The notes under the pieces were generated by a model that was not told the origin of the DNA, ran no database searches, and saw nothing but the letters and a program-made list of their open reading frames with translations. The translations under genes were made by a program, and so were the position numbers. A DNA stretch of 64,000 bases, taken from the NCBI GenBank assembly GCA_963717215.1, contig CAVQVS010000006.1, positions 372,001 to 436,000 on the forward strand, given 5' to 3'. Below, one piece after another: positions 8,384-17,348 of the stretch (positions are counted from its first letter, which is position 1; the number at the start of each line of letters is the position of its first letter). The DNA comes from Roseiarcus sp963717215. GTDB lineage: Bacteria > Pseudomonadota > Alphaproteobacteria > Rhizobiales > Beijerinckiaceae.

Positions 8384-9364
8384 ATGAACGCGCCATCCCT
8401 ATTGCCCTTTCGCCCAAAAACTGTGGAGCCTTGTGCGACACCGCCCCTTCCGCTGGAACCCAGTGAGGAAGGCGCCTTCGGGCGACGCATGGCGGTTTAC
8501 CTCAGCCCACGGGATCCCTACGCGGTAACCGCGAATACCTTAGGCAGTCCGCAGCTCGTCGCCACCAGTCTGCAATGCGATTGGGGATTGTTTGGGCTTT
8601 CTGACCCGATTCCGTCGGAAAGGGCTTTCATTGTATCCGTGCAACTTAAAGAGCTTCCGTTCCACGAACTGAGAGTGGGAGGAGCGACGGTCCAGACCGG
8701 CTACCATCCTAGAGGTGGCGTCAGCGCATTGGACCTTGAGGACGATCCCCGTTTCTTTTTCCCATGCTCGTTTCACTGCCTGCACTTCTATCTCACCCGG
8801 ACGGCGCTCGAAGAGCTCGCGGACGAGCATCACGCCAAGAGGATCGATACCTTGTCCTGGCCACACGCGGCGGTTGACGAAACGGTCAGTCATCTCAGTT
8901 TGGCCCTGCTTGCGGCGTTCGAGAAACCGGAGACCGCGGGCAAGCTTTTCGTGGATCACGTCGCCCTCGCGCTGAGTACGCACTTTGCTTACGCATATGG
9001 GGGAATGCGCGCCGCCGCGCGAGACCCCCGGCCCTCTCTCGCGCCGTGGCAGAAGCGTCGCTGCGAGGAGCTGATGAGCGATAACCTTGCGAAGGACCTT
9101 TCGCTCGGCGATCTGGCCGAAGAATGTCGACTGTCGGTCGGCCGTTTTGTCCGCGCGTTTAAGCAATCGACCGGAGAGGCGCCCTACCGGTGGCTCTTGA
9201 GGCGCCGCGTGGAGACGGCGAAGGAGATGCTGCTGTTCTCGGAGCTTGCGACTCAGGACATCGCTGTCGCCTGCGGATTCGCTGACCCACACCGCCTGAC
9301 CAGGGCGTTTACCGCAGTCGTCGGCGCGGCTCCGGAGGTCTGGCAGCGCCATCGAGGAGCATGA
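8384..9364 (+). CDS. AraC-family transcriptional regulator
   Basis: 326 residues. The last 100 or so form the double helix-turn-helix domain: 'LSLGDLAEECRLSVGRFVRAFKQSTGEAP' then 'ATQDIAVACGFADPHRLTRAFTAVVG'. The N-terminal 200 residues are a cupin-like effector region without an obvious ligand motif ('FHCLHFYLTRTALEELADEH'). Divergent from the sugar ABC operon, the usual position for its regulator, with a phased direct repeat between them. It is convergent with the STAND regulator, with 23 bp between stops. Confidence 0.85.
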   Translation: MNAPSLLPFRPKTVEPCATPPLPLEPSEEGAFGRRMAVYLSPRDPYAVTANTLGSPQLVATSLQCDWGLFGLSDPIPSERAFIVSVQLKELPFHELRVGGATVQTGYHPRGGVSALDLEDDPRFFFPCSFHCLHFYLTRTALEELADEHHAKRIDTLSWPHAAVDETVSHLSLALLAAFEKPETAGKLFVDHVALALSTHFAYAYGGMRAAARDPRPSLAPWQKRRCEELMSDNLAKDLSLGDLAEECRLSVGRFVRAFKQSTGEAPYRWLLRRRVETAKEMLLFSELATQDIAVACGFADPHRLTRAFTAVVGAAPEVWQRHRGA

Positions 9365-9387
9365 GAGCCGTGGCCTGGTCGAAACGG

Positions 9388-12312
9388 CTACTTCTGACGA
9401 GCCGGCCGAGTCAGGGCCATGGCGCCCTGATCGCGTCGGCGACCGAGCTGCGTCTCGTCTGATGCGTCCCCAAGCAATTGGCGTGCGAGAACAAGATCAC
9501 CGCTCGTGTGGCCCTCGGTGAATTTGCGGTAGACGGCTTTGAGCAAGTCGCCATTTTGCCGTCGATTCCCGTGAGGCAGGCGAACAAGACTGATCGCGGT
9601 TCGCAATTCCCACGACGCCATCTCCTGTCGGCGCGCCCATTCTAGCGACTGGTGGAAAAGCTCTTCGGCTTCAGCGGCGGCTGCCTCGCCCGCGCGCCGT
9701 AAGATGAGCTCCCCCTTCACGCGCAGGAGCTCAGGCCTGTACCAATTCTCTTCGTTTCGGACCGATCGGGCAAGCGCCTCGTCGACTGCGGCGAGTCCTT
9801 GTGCTGAATTTCCCGACCGACCCAAGGCTTCACCGTACTCGCAGAGGAAGACGATATAGTATACGCCATACTGGATGGCGCGAAGCTCTTCCATGGCTAC
9901 GCGAAGCTCAGTCAACCCTTCTTCGAGCCGGCCGCTTTTTATAGAAAGGACGCCTTTGAAGCAGTGGCCCCAAACTCGCCAGAAGCCAAGCGCGTTTCGT
10001 GACGAGTAGTCGAGCAGCATCGCAACAAACGATTCGAGCCGTCCATAGTCCCCCGCGAGAATTGATATCGGACAAGCGGCCTGAACCAGCACCTGACAGA
10101 CGGTCAGCATGTCGTTGCCTGCGCGCGCCTCGTCAATCGCGGCTTGCGCCGCGCCAGCGGCCTGATCCGGGAAGCCCTGCAGCCAAAGAATTCGCGCCAA
10201 GAAACTGCGTGCAGTCGCCCGTTGATCGAAGATAAACCTGACGATACGCGGACCGGTCGACGGCGCGACATAATGAGCGACCATTCGCTCGATGCGCATC
10301 CGCGCGGGACCTTGCTCCCCTAGGAGATGCAGAACGTAACCGGCCATGCGATCGCCGACGAACGGGTCGTTCGAATCGCTGCTTTTATCTGCAAGCGCGC
10401 AGAACCGCCCCGCAAGCGCCTGCGCCTCCCTTAGCCGTCCATTGTTCAGTTTCGTCGACCATAACCCCCATAGCGATCGCAACTGATAGTCGACGTCTCC
10501 AAGACCTTCAGCGAGGCGAAGGACCTCTGTCCAGGCCGGGCTCGCCGAATCGGAGCCCCGCGTCTGCATGAGCGACCACGCGAGAGAGGCTTGCAGCTGC
10601 ATCTCCCGGCGGGGGTCGGGCATGGATGATTGTTTTGAAAGCGCGAGCTCGACCCGCTCGCAACACTCGCTCATGAGCGACAGTTGAAACCACAACGGGA
10701 CAGCAGCCTCAGTCAAAGCGATGCCGACGCCCGCATCACCCGACAACGAGAAAGCCCAATCAAGCGCCGCTCGAACGTTGTCGATCGAGCGCCAATGCAT
10801 CTCAAGCCATTCTGCGGCCGGACGTCGATGCCATTCGATTTCGGCCTGTTTGAGCGCCGTCAGATAGTGCTGAGCATGGCGCCCCGCCAAGTTGTCCTTC
10901 TCTCCGCTCTCCTCCAGTTTGATCAACGCGTAACCGCGTGTCGTTTCGAGGAGGCGATAGAAGGAAATGCCCTTCTCCACGCTGAGGCTGACGAGCGACT
11001 TCGCGACAAGGTTGGCGATCGACTCCAAAACATCCGATCGGGTCACGTCGTCGCGCTGCAAGACCGCGCAAGCCGAATGAAGGGTGAAAGCGCCCGCGAA
11101 AATCGCCAGTCCTCGCAGGACTGCGCGCTCGGCCTCCGAAAGGAGTTGGTAGCTCCAATCGAGCGTCGCGCCCAATGTCTGATGCCGGCTGAGCGAAGTC
11201 CGGCGTCCGCGGATGAGTAACCGAAGACGGTTGTCCAGGCCTGAAGCCAGCTCGGCGATGCCGAAGGTGTCCACCCGACCTGCTGCGATTTCAATCGCCA
11301 GCGCGATGCCGTCGAGTCCGCGGCAAAGTTCAGCGACGGCGGGGGCATCCTCGTCGGAAAGCTCGAAAGTATCCTCACTTGCCGCGGCTCGTTCGACGAA
11401 CAATTGCACCGCCGGGAAAGCAAGCGCCTGCGCCGCGGTAAGATCCGGGGAGGTGGGCGGCGTGGCGAGCGGCGCCAGGCGATGCACGCGCTCTCCGTCC
11501 GCGCGCAAGGGCTCTCGACTGGTCGCGAGGATATGCGCGCCGGGGGCGTTTCTGAAGATTGCCTCCGCGAGCGCGGCGATCGGCTCTATCAGATGTTCGC
11601 AATTGTCGAGCACGATGAGAACGTGTTTGTCTCGAAGAAGGGAAACCAAGCCTTGGGTGGCGTCGGCGGCATGAACCGCGAATCCGAGCGCCGCCGCGAC
11701 CGCGCTCGCGATGAGCGATGGATCGGTGAGCGGCGCCAGATTAACGAATCCCACGCCATCATTGAAAGCTGCCACCAGAGCGTCGGCGACAGCCACTGCA
11801 ACCGTCGTCTTGCCAATGCCGCCTGGTCCGACGACCGTAATGAAACGATGCTCCGGCAGTCGCGTGGCGAGCAAGACGATGACATCAGATCTGCCGACAA
11901 TGTGTCTGAGCGCGGCGGGCAATCGACGGAACGCGGCCGCCGGGTTGGTCGCCACGACCGCCGGAATCTTCGCTTCCAAACTCCCAACCGGCGCGACGAA
12001 GCAATATCCCCGGCCTGGAATGTTGCTAATGTATCGTGTGGCGCCTTGGCCGTCGCGCAGCGCCTTTCGAAGGGTTGCGACATGAAACTTGAGATTGCCC
12101 TCCTCCACGAACTGTTTGGGCCAGACCCGGGCAAAAAGCTCGTCCTTGGTAACGACGACGCCTGGCCGTTCGACAAGCATCGCGAGGATTTCAAACGCGC
12201 GGGCGCCGAGCCGGACCGGCGTCTCGCCGTCGAGTAGAAGCCTCTGGTCCCGAAGCAGACGGAACGACCCGAATGAAAACTCACTCGGTGTAGGCGTCCC
12301 GCTTTCAGTCAT
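9388..12312 (-). CDS. Large STAND-type regulator: OmpR-like winged helix + NTPase + TPR-like repeats
   Basis: 974 residues. Residues 11-107 form a winged-helix DNA-binding domain of the Trans_reg_C type ('FEILAMLVERPGVVVTKDEL', 'YISNIPGRGYCFVAP'). A signal-transduction ATPase follows, with P-loop 'GPGGIGKTT' at 162-170, Walker B 'HVLIVLDNCEHL' and a sensor 'ILATSREPLRADGE'. From about residue 470 the protein is a long helical solenoid (TPR-like). Known relatives are bacterial AfsR/MalT-like STAND regulators that oligomerise on ligand and ATP binding. No receiver domain, so it is not a classical response regulator. Ligand and target genes are unknown; neighbours suggest no obvious target. Confidence 0.85.
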   Translation of the reverse strand: MTESGTPTPSEFSFGSFRLLRDQRLLLDGETPVRLGARAFEILAMLVERPGVVVTKDELFARVWPKQFVEEGNLKFHVATLRKALRDGQGATRYISNIPGRGYCFVAPVGSLEAKIPAVVATNPAAAFRRLPAALRHIVGRSDVIVLLATRLPEHRFITVVGPGGIGKTTVAVAVADALVAAFNDGVGFVNLAPLTDPSLIASAVAAALGFAVHAADATQGLVSLLRDKHVLIVLDNCEHLIEPIAALAEAIFRNAPGAHILATSREPLRADGERVHRLAPLATPPTSPDLTAAQALAFPAVQLFVERAAASEDTFELSDEDAPAVAELCRGLDGIALAIEIAAGRVDTFGIAELASGLDNRLRLLIRGRRTSLSRHQTLGATLDWSYQLLSEAERAVLRGLAIFAGAFTLHSACAVLQRDDVTRSDVLESIANLVAKSLVSLSVEKGISFYRLLETTRGYALIKLEESGEKDNLAGRHAQHYLTALKQAEIEWHRRPAAEWLEMHWRSIDNVRAALDWAFSLSGDAGVGIALTEAAVPLWFQLSLMSECCERVELALSKQSSMPDPRREMQLQASLAWSLMQTRGSDSASPAWTEVLRLAEGLGDVDYQLRSLWGLWSTKLNNGRLREAQALAGRFCALADKSSDSNDPFVGDRMAGYVLHLLGEQGPARMRIERMVAHYVAPSTGPRIVRFIFDQRATARSFLARILWLQGFPDQAAGAAQAAIDEARAGNDMLTVCQVLVQAACPISILAGDYGRLESFVAMLLDYSSRNALGFWRVWGHCFKGVLSIKSGRLEEGLTELRVAMEELRAIQYGVYYIVFLCEYGEALGRSGNSAQGLAAVDEALARSVRNEENWYRPELLRVKGELILRRAGEAAAAEAEELFHQSLEWARRQEMASWELRTAISLVRLPHGNRRQNGDLLKAVYRKFTEGHTSGDLVLARQLLGDASDETQLGRRRDQGAMALTRPARQK

Positions 12313-12569
12313 GGGGCATCTAGGTTAGGCGCCTCGCGCCGGGGAGGAGCGCGTGATTGCATCAGACCGGCTCCCTCAGGGCCGAGCCCGACAATCGGGA
12401 CTGGGCACGGACGAAATAGACAATGCCCGGCGACCTCAGCCGCGACAAGACGACAGTCGCCGGCCAAGCGCAACCTGGCGAGACGCTATCAACTGGTAAC
12501 AAATCCGTGAACGGGAAATTCGGATCGCACAGGCCCCGTCCGCGCCGGCCCGCTGATACCCCCCGGTCG

Positions 12570-13211
12570 TCAGACCTTCGCGACTGCCTGAGATTGCAGT
12601 TTCGCGTTCATTTTGACCAACTCTGCGAACGACTTGGCCTTCATCTTTTCCATCACCTTTCCCCGGTGCGCCTTGACGGTTATCTCGCTGATGCCCAATT
12701 TGCCGCCAACTTGCTTGTTCAAAAGCCCCGAGGCCACGAGCGCCATGACCTCACGTTCTCGACGGCTCAGTGCGGCGAAGTTTTCCCGAAGCCTCTGCAT
12801 CTCCGCCTCTTCTCGCAGAGCGGCTTCGCTGCGACTGATGGCCTCGCGAATCGCCGCCAGCAATGCGTCGGTATCGAACGGCTTGGTGAAGAATTCGGCT
12901 GCTCCCGCCTTCATGGCCTGAACTGTCGTCGGGATGTCGCCGTAGCCGGTGAGGAAGATGATCGGAATGTCGACCCGATCCGCAATTCGCTTCTGCACGT
13001 CGAGGCCATGAAGATCCGGCAACGCAAGGTCCAAAATCAGGCAACTTGGAATCGGCGCCCGCGGCCGGGACAGAAACGCCTGAGCCGAGGCGAACGTCTC
13101 CGCACGGAGGTTCTCTGCGCCAATCAGCAGCTCGAGCAACTCGCGTACCGAAATGTCGTCATCGACAATGAACACGATTGGCGTTGGCTGGGACATGGGC
13201 TGCGCCGCCAT
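12570..13211 (-). CDS. FixJ/NarL-type response regulator (receiver + LuxR HTH)
   Basis: 213 residues from ATG 13211 ('MAAQPMSQPTPIVFIVDDD'); ATG 13196 is an alternative. Receiver domain with the acidic pocket 'IVDDD', phospho-acceptor Asp in 'CLILDLALPDLHG', Thr in 'IIFLTGYGDIP' and Lys in 'FFTKPF'. A linker helix leads to a C-terminal LuxR-type HTH ('LSRREREVMALVASGLLNKQ', 'LGISEITVKAHRGKVMEKM'). Third gene of the kinase operon, 14 bp after the single-domain regulator; likely the transcriptional output. Confidence 0.88.
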   Translation of the reverse strand: MAAQPMSQPTPIVFIVDDDISVRELLELLIGAENLRAETFASAQAFLSRPRAPIPSCLILDLALPDLHGLDVQKRIADRVDIPIIFLTGYGDIPTTVQAMKAGAAEFFTKPFDTDALLAAIREAISRSEAALREEAEMQRLRENFAALSRREREVMALVASGLLNKQVGGKLGISEITVKAHRGKVMEKMKAKSFAELVKMNAKLQSQAVAKV

Positions 13212-13225
13212 CTTGCCAGGGACCT

Positions 13226-13621
13226 TCAAGCCTGCGCCAAGGCCATGTCCAGCGCCTTGCGCAGATCCGTGTCGCTGAATGGTTTCAACAGGCACTCGAC
13301 GGCTCCTTCTTCTATGAGGCGGGGCCGAGCGGACTCGTCGGCGTGAGCGGTGATGAACACAATGGGAATCGCCCGGCGCCGGCGCTTCAGCTCATGTTGG
13401 AGATCGGGCCCCGTCATTCCAGGCATGGCGATATCGAGGATCAGACATCGGGTCTTGGCGATGCAGTCAGACGTCAAGAATTCCTCGGCTGACGCAAATG
13501 CACGCACCGAAAAACCAAATTCCCTGAGCAGGTCAGGCAACAACTCGCGAACAAATTCATCGTCGTCGACGATCGAGACCAAAGGGCGTTCAACCGTCGC
13601 AGTTCGCACGAGCTCTGTCAC
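13226..13621 (-). CDS. Single-domain response regulator (receiver only)
   Basis: 131 residues. The start is taken as GTG 13621, overlapping the kinase stop as GTGA, preceded by GGAGCG; an upstream run-on of this frame into the kinase gene is not real. Receiver motifs: 'SIVDDDEF', phospho-Asp in 'CLILDIAMPGMTG', 'IVFITAHADES', 'CLLKPF'. No output domain, so it probably acts as a phosphate sink, phosphorelay intermediate or protein-binding switch between the kinase and the FixJ-like regulator. Confidence 0.85.
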   Translation of the reverse strand: MTELVRTATVERPLVSIVDDDEFVRELLPDLLREFGFSVRAFASAEEFLTSDCIAKTRCLILDIAMPGMTGPDLQHELKRRRRAIPIVFITAHADESARPRLIEEGAVECLLKPFSDTDLRKALDMALAQA

Positions 13622-14973
13622 TTCGACTGACGCTCCATCGATCTTGACGCCCCGGCGCGGGCAGTCCTGCTTGCATCTGTTTTTTGCTCGAGGAGAACGG
13701 GGACCGAGAACGAAAAGCTGACGCCCGGGCCCTCGTTGCCCGCAGTCCATATTCGGCCCCCGTGACGTTCGACAATGGAGCGGCTGACCGAAAGACCTAT
13801 CCCCATGCCGTCGCCTTTCGTCGTGTAAAACGCATCGAAAAGTCGCCCCCCATCTTCCTCGCTGAAGCCAAGGCCGACATCCCGGACGGTCAGGCATACG
13901 GCTTCACCGCCGTCGCGTTCAGTCCTGACCAACATGTCTCGAGGACGATCGTCGATGGAGCTCATCGCGTCCGAACCGTTCTGAATGAGGTTCAGAATGA
14001 CTTGCTGAAGCTGCACGCGGTCGCCACTCACATTGGGCAGGTCGTCGGCAAGTTCAGTGCGCAGAATCACCCGGTTCGCCTGAAGCTTGCTGAGCGCCAA
14101 GGCGATCACCTCCCGCGTCGCCTCGTTCAGATCGACTGGTTCGAGCGCGGGATCCTTCTTGCTGAACAGCGCCCGCAATCGCTTAATCACCTCAGACGCC
14201 CGATTGCCGTCCCGAATGGTGCGCCGCGCCGTTTCCTTTGCGCCTTCGATGTTCGGCGGCTGCGCCGCCAGCATCCTGAGGCACGTGTTCGCGTTCGTAA
14301 TGATGCCCGCCAGCGGCTGGTTGACTTCGTGGGCGATTGACGCCGTCAGTTGTCCTATCGTCATGAGGCGCGTCATATGCGCCAGCTTCGACTGCGTGTC
14401 CCGAAGTTCCTCCTCGGCGCGTTTCCGGTCCTCGATGTCGAAGTTTATGCCGAACCATTTGACGACTTTGCCGGAAGAATCCCGCAGCGCCACTGCGCGG
14501 CATAAAAACCAACGGAACTCCCCGTCGAAGCGGCGGATCCTGGCCTCCACCTCTCCCACAGATTCCGAGACGAGAATCGCTTCCCGAGCGCGAACGAAGC
14601 CTTTCACGTCTTCAGGGTGAATTGGAAACGTCCACCCCGATTTCTGCACTTGCTCGAAAGCCAGGCCCAAATAGTCGAGAAAGTTCTGATTGAGGAATTC
14701 GACGTGACCATCCGACCGGATCGACCACGCCAAGCCGGGGACCGTGTTGACAATCAGACTGAGATCCCGCTCGCTTGCCGCCAGGGCCTCTTCGGCGCGC
14801 TTGCGCTCGGCGATTTCATTCCTGAGTTCCTCGTTGGCCGCGGCAAGTTCGCCAGTTCGCTCCGCAACTCTTTGATCAAGCTCTTCTGCGATGCGCTTCT
14901 GCTCCGTGGGCAGGCCGCCTTTCCGCACATCGAATGGAGAGGCGCCAAAACTGGCGAAGACGGTGTTCTTCAC
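13618..14973 (-). CDS. Soluble PAS-domain sensor histidine kinase
   Basis: 451 residues without membrane segments. Order: coiled coil (about 25-70; 'AERTGELAAANEELRNEIAE'), PAS fold with PAC-type end (70-185; 'PGLAWSIRSDGHVEFLNQNF'), H-box 'ASIAHEVNQPLAGI' with His-215, then N, G1 and G2 boxes of the ATPase ('VILNLIQNGSDAM', 'VRDVGLGF', 'GMGIGLSVSRSIVERHGG'). The H-box with 'HEVNQPL' is typical of FixL/NtrB-like HPK4 kinases. Overlaps the next response regulator by 4 bp, so three genes form a coupled operon. The signal is cytoplasmic and unknown; no haem-binding pattern was established. Confidence 0.88.
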   Translation of the reverse strand: MKNTVFASFGASPFDVRKGGLPTEQKRIAEELDQRVAERTGELAAANEELRNEIAERKRAEEALAASERDLSLIVNTVPGLAWSIRSDGHVEFLNQNFLDYLGLAFEQVQKSGWTFPIHPEDVKGFVRAREAILVSESVGEVEARIRRFDGEFRWFLCRAVALRDSSGKVVKWFGINFDIEDRKRAEEELRDTQSKLAHMTRLMTIGQLTASIAHEVNQPLAGIITNANTCLRMLAAQPPNIEGAKETARRTIRDGNRASEVIKRLRALFSKKDPALEPVDLNEATREVIALALSKLQANRVILRTELADDLPNVSGDRVQLQQVILNLIQNGSDAMSSIDDRPRDMLVRTERDGGEAVCLTVRDVGLGFSEEDGGRLFDAFYTTKGDGMGIGLSVSRSIVERHGGRIWTAGNEGPGVSFSFSVPVLLEQKTDASRTARAGASRSMERQSK

Positions 14974-15343
14974 GGCGAAATTCCATTCAGTTCATTCTGA
15001 GCACACAATTTCTGCTCCACGGTCCAAGAACCTATTCAGCGCCGATTGGAACGCGAGTCGATTGCACCTTGGTATCGGTCGGGGCCCAATCTTTGACGAA
15101 AGAGGAGATCAATCCGAAATCGGGAATCCTTCACTGCAAGGGCTGCGCGTTGCACAACAGCAGCGACACTAACGTATCGGCAACACTATCGTACAATAGA
15201 TTTGCGCCCGCTTCTGAAGCCTTATCGCCGCCGGAGCCAGCACGAGATGGCTCGCCACGGCTGCCATCGACATCGGCAAATCTTGATCGGATTTTTCGCG
15301 CCGCGCTGCCCACAGGCCGATGAGGCGTTTCAGGAGGGCTCCC
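14974..15343. other. Divergent intergenic region
   Basis: 370 bp between the kinase operon and the small exported-protein gene. It must hold promoters for both, but I could not assign boxes; no gene-like frame seen. Confidence 0.4.
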
Positions 15344-15571
15344 ATGAAACGATTGCCTTTCCTTTTCTTCGCGGCGGCGATCGCCATTTGGGGCTTGGCT
15401 TCGATTCCGGACGGAAGCGGCGACGAGAAGTCTTTGCGGATCTCGCGCGTCCAAACCGCCGCCGCGCATCGATATGGGCAATCAGTCACGATCCCTCGTG
15501 ATGCGCTCGCGAGGGGAACGGCTACGCCTTCGTCTCTGCGCGTGGTCGTTGTGGGACTCGGGCCGGAATAG
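15344..15571 (+). CDS. Small exported or single-pass membrane protein, unknown function
   Basis: 75 residues starting 'MKRLPFLFFAAAIAIWGLAS', a good signal peptide or membrane anchor, with ribosome site CAGGAGGG seven bases before the ATG. The rest is a short polar tail ending in a hydrophobic 'LRVVVVGLGPE'. No cysteines and no recognised family. The ribosome site and signal make it more likely real than chance; low-to-moderate confidence. Confidence 0.45.
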   Translation: MKRLPFLFFAAAIAIWGLASIPDGSGDEKSLRISRVQTAAAHRYGQSVTIPRDALARGTATPSSLRVVVVGLGPE

Positions 15572-15937
15572 GCGAGCTCGTCCAGCCAAGGTCAGCATGT
15601 ACTTCGGTGGGCGACGTTGGCGATGATTCATGAGGCGGCCGCTCTTGCGAAATGGCCAGGCGCTCTGCGTGAGGGGCGATGAAGCGGCGCCTATCGCAGT
15701 GGCCGCGCTGCATCTGCGATGCGATGACCCGGGGACTAAACTGCGCGCCGGTGACGGGTTTGCAGAGACATGATCTCGCCTGCCCTCAAGCAGGCGCACC
15801 AAGTCCCAGTCCAACGGACTCTCTTCGAGCCAACTTGCCGCCTGCGCTTTTCGGCGCCTGACTGCTTGGCGATGCCCAAAGCATCCAGCCTGCAGGACCC
15901 AAGGAACCCGCGGGCCTGACGCTGTGGCCGCCGCAAC
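15572..15937. other. Intergenic region, nothing recognised
   Basis: 366 bp between the small exported-protein gene and the GlcG-like gene (convergent). Open frames here lack ribosome sites and family-like sequence. Confidence 0.4.
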
Positions 15938-16348
15938 TCAGGCAGCTTCTAAGGACCTCTCTTGAAGCGCCGCCTCGACAATTGCGACGTCTTGCTCGGC
16001 TGTACCGCCGCTGACGCCGACACCGGCGAAGACTTCGCCGTCATCGATCAAAGGAACGCCGCCGGCCATGGGGCAGAATCGGCCGCCGGCGACCGTGGGC
16101 AGCACGTAGAGCGGCTGTCCCGGCTGCACGAGGGCGAGGAGGTCCGCGGTGCGCATCCGTACGAGTGCGGAGGTGTAGGCCTTGCGCTCGGAGATTTCGA
16201 GCGAGAAGAGCGGCGCCCCGTTCATGCGGTGCTGCAGCACCAGGTTGCCGTGGACATCGACAATACAAACCGCTACCGGCACCTTGGCCTTGTTCGCCTC
16301 GGCCTCCACGCGCTCGGTCAGCGCCTTGGCTCTTTTGAGCAGATCCAT
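15938..16348 (-). CDS. GlcG/HbpS-family protein (haem-degrading domain, DUF336)
   Basis: 136 residues, standard single-domain length. Family hallmarks: 'VPVAVCIVDVHGNLVLQHRM', 'SLEISERKAYTSAL', 'GGRFCPMAGGVPLIDDGEV' and 'AGVGVSGGTAEQDVAIVEAAL'. Members include HbpS (haem binding) and GlcG of glycolate clusters; the biochemical role is mostly unclear. Starts 41 bp after the enoyl-CoA hydratase-like gene on the same strand, so they probably share a transcript and a pathway involving an acyl-CoA. Confidence 0.85.
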   Translation of the reverse strand: MDLLKRAKALTERVEAEANKAKVPVAVCIVDVHGNLVLQHRMNGAPLFSLEISERKAYTSALVRMRTADLLALVQPGQPLYVLPTVAGGRFCPMAGGVPLIDDGEVFAGVGVSGGTAEQDVAIVEAALQERSLEAA

Positions 16349-16389
16349 GGATCTGATCCTTTCCGAGTAACGAGCTGCGAAGCGCGCAT

Positions 16390-17226
16390 TCAGCGCGCCA
16401 GTTGACCCAGGTGGTAACCTAGCCGGGTTTCAGCGTCGCCCGGCTTCTGGAAGCCGATCGCCGTCAAGGCCTTGATTCCCTCCTGCGCGGCGGGCCGGCC
16501 GAGCGAAGCGATGCAGGCGTCCCACCCCGCGCCGATTTCGACGTCCGGCGGCAGGCTCGTATTCACCAGCCGCTTGGTATTGGCGATCGCCCATTTGTCG
16601 AAGCCCGAAATCCGAGTCGCCAGCGCGTCGACGTGGGCGTCGAGTTCGGCGTCACTCAGGGTGCGGTTCACATAACCGTAGGCCTCAGCCTGATCGCCAT
16701 GAATGTCTTGCGAGCTGAGCAACACCTCCATGGCGCGGTTGCGGCCCATGACCTGGGGCAGCCGAGCCATCGGGCCCCCGCCGGCCACCATGCCCACGCC
16801 CACCTCCCACTGCAAAAAGATGGCCTTCTCCCGGCTGGCGAACGACATGTCGCAGGCGAGGGTGAGCTCGCTGCCGTTGCCTGTCGCCCGGCCACGGATC
16901 AAGGCGATCGAGGCGACAGGCGCCCGCGTCAGACGCACGAGAAAGTCGGGCCACGGCGGCAGGCCGGTCGGTCCGGCTGGCATGGAGATCAGATCCTCCA
17001 ACCGGGCCATGAAGTCGGAGTGGTTCAGGAAATAGCCTTCCACCGCGCTGTCGAAGACCACGACCCGAACATCGCCGTCGGCCTCAAGCTCGTCGATAAC
17101 GGCCTGGAACTGCCGGACCGTCTCCGGCCCCATGACGTTGAGTGGCGGGTTGTCGATGGTGACGCGCCAGTAGGCGGGCGAGCGTCGGGTGAGACGAACC
17201 TGTGTATTGATTGTCTTGGCGTCCAC
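16390..17226 (-). CDS. Enoyl-CoA hydratase/isomerase family protein
   Basis: 278 residues from GTG 17226, preceded by an excellent AAAGGAGG six bases upstream; the longer open frame to 17601 is run-on. Crotonase-fold features: 'WRVTIDNPPLNVMGPETV', oxyanion-hole strands around 'ASIALIRGRATGNGSELTLACDM' (shown in part) and 'FLQWEVGVGMVAGGGPMARLP'. The first catalytic Glu region of true hydratases is altered: the loop reads 'GRATGNGSELTLACD', so the reaction (hydratase, isomerase or other crotonase chemistry) is uncertain. Followed by the GlcG-like gene. Confidence 0.8.
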   Translation of the reverse strand: MDAKTINTQVRLTRRSPAYWRVTIDNPPLNVMGPETVRQFQAVIDELEADGDVRVVVFDSAVEGYFLNHSDFMARLEDLISMPAGPTGLPPWPDFLVRLTRAPVASIALIRGRATGNGSELTLACDMSFASREKAIFLQWEVGVGMVAGGGPMARLPQVMGRNRAMEVLLSSQDIHGDQAEAYGYVNRTLSDAELDAHVDALATRISGFDKWAIANTKRLVNTSLPPDVEIGAGWDACIASLGRPAAQEGIKALTAIGFQKPGDAETRLGYHLGQLAR

Positions 17227-17348
17227 GGGAGCCTCCTTTGGCGATGCAGGACACATAATCAGTCTCACTCGCGGTTCGGCGTGGCGATTGGACGATGGTG
17301 TCGCCGAGACTATGGTGTCGGCCTTGATCCGAGAGGATGAACGAACGC

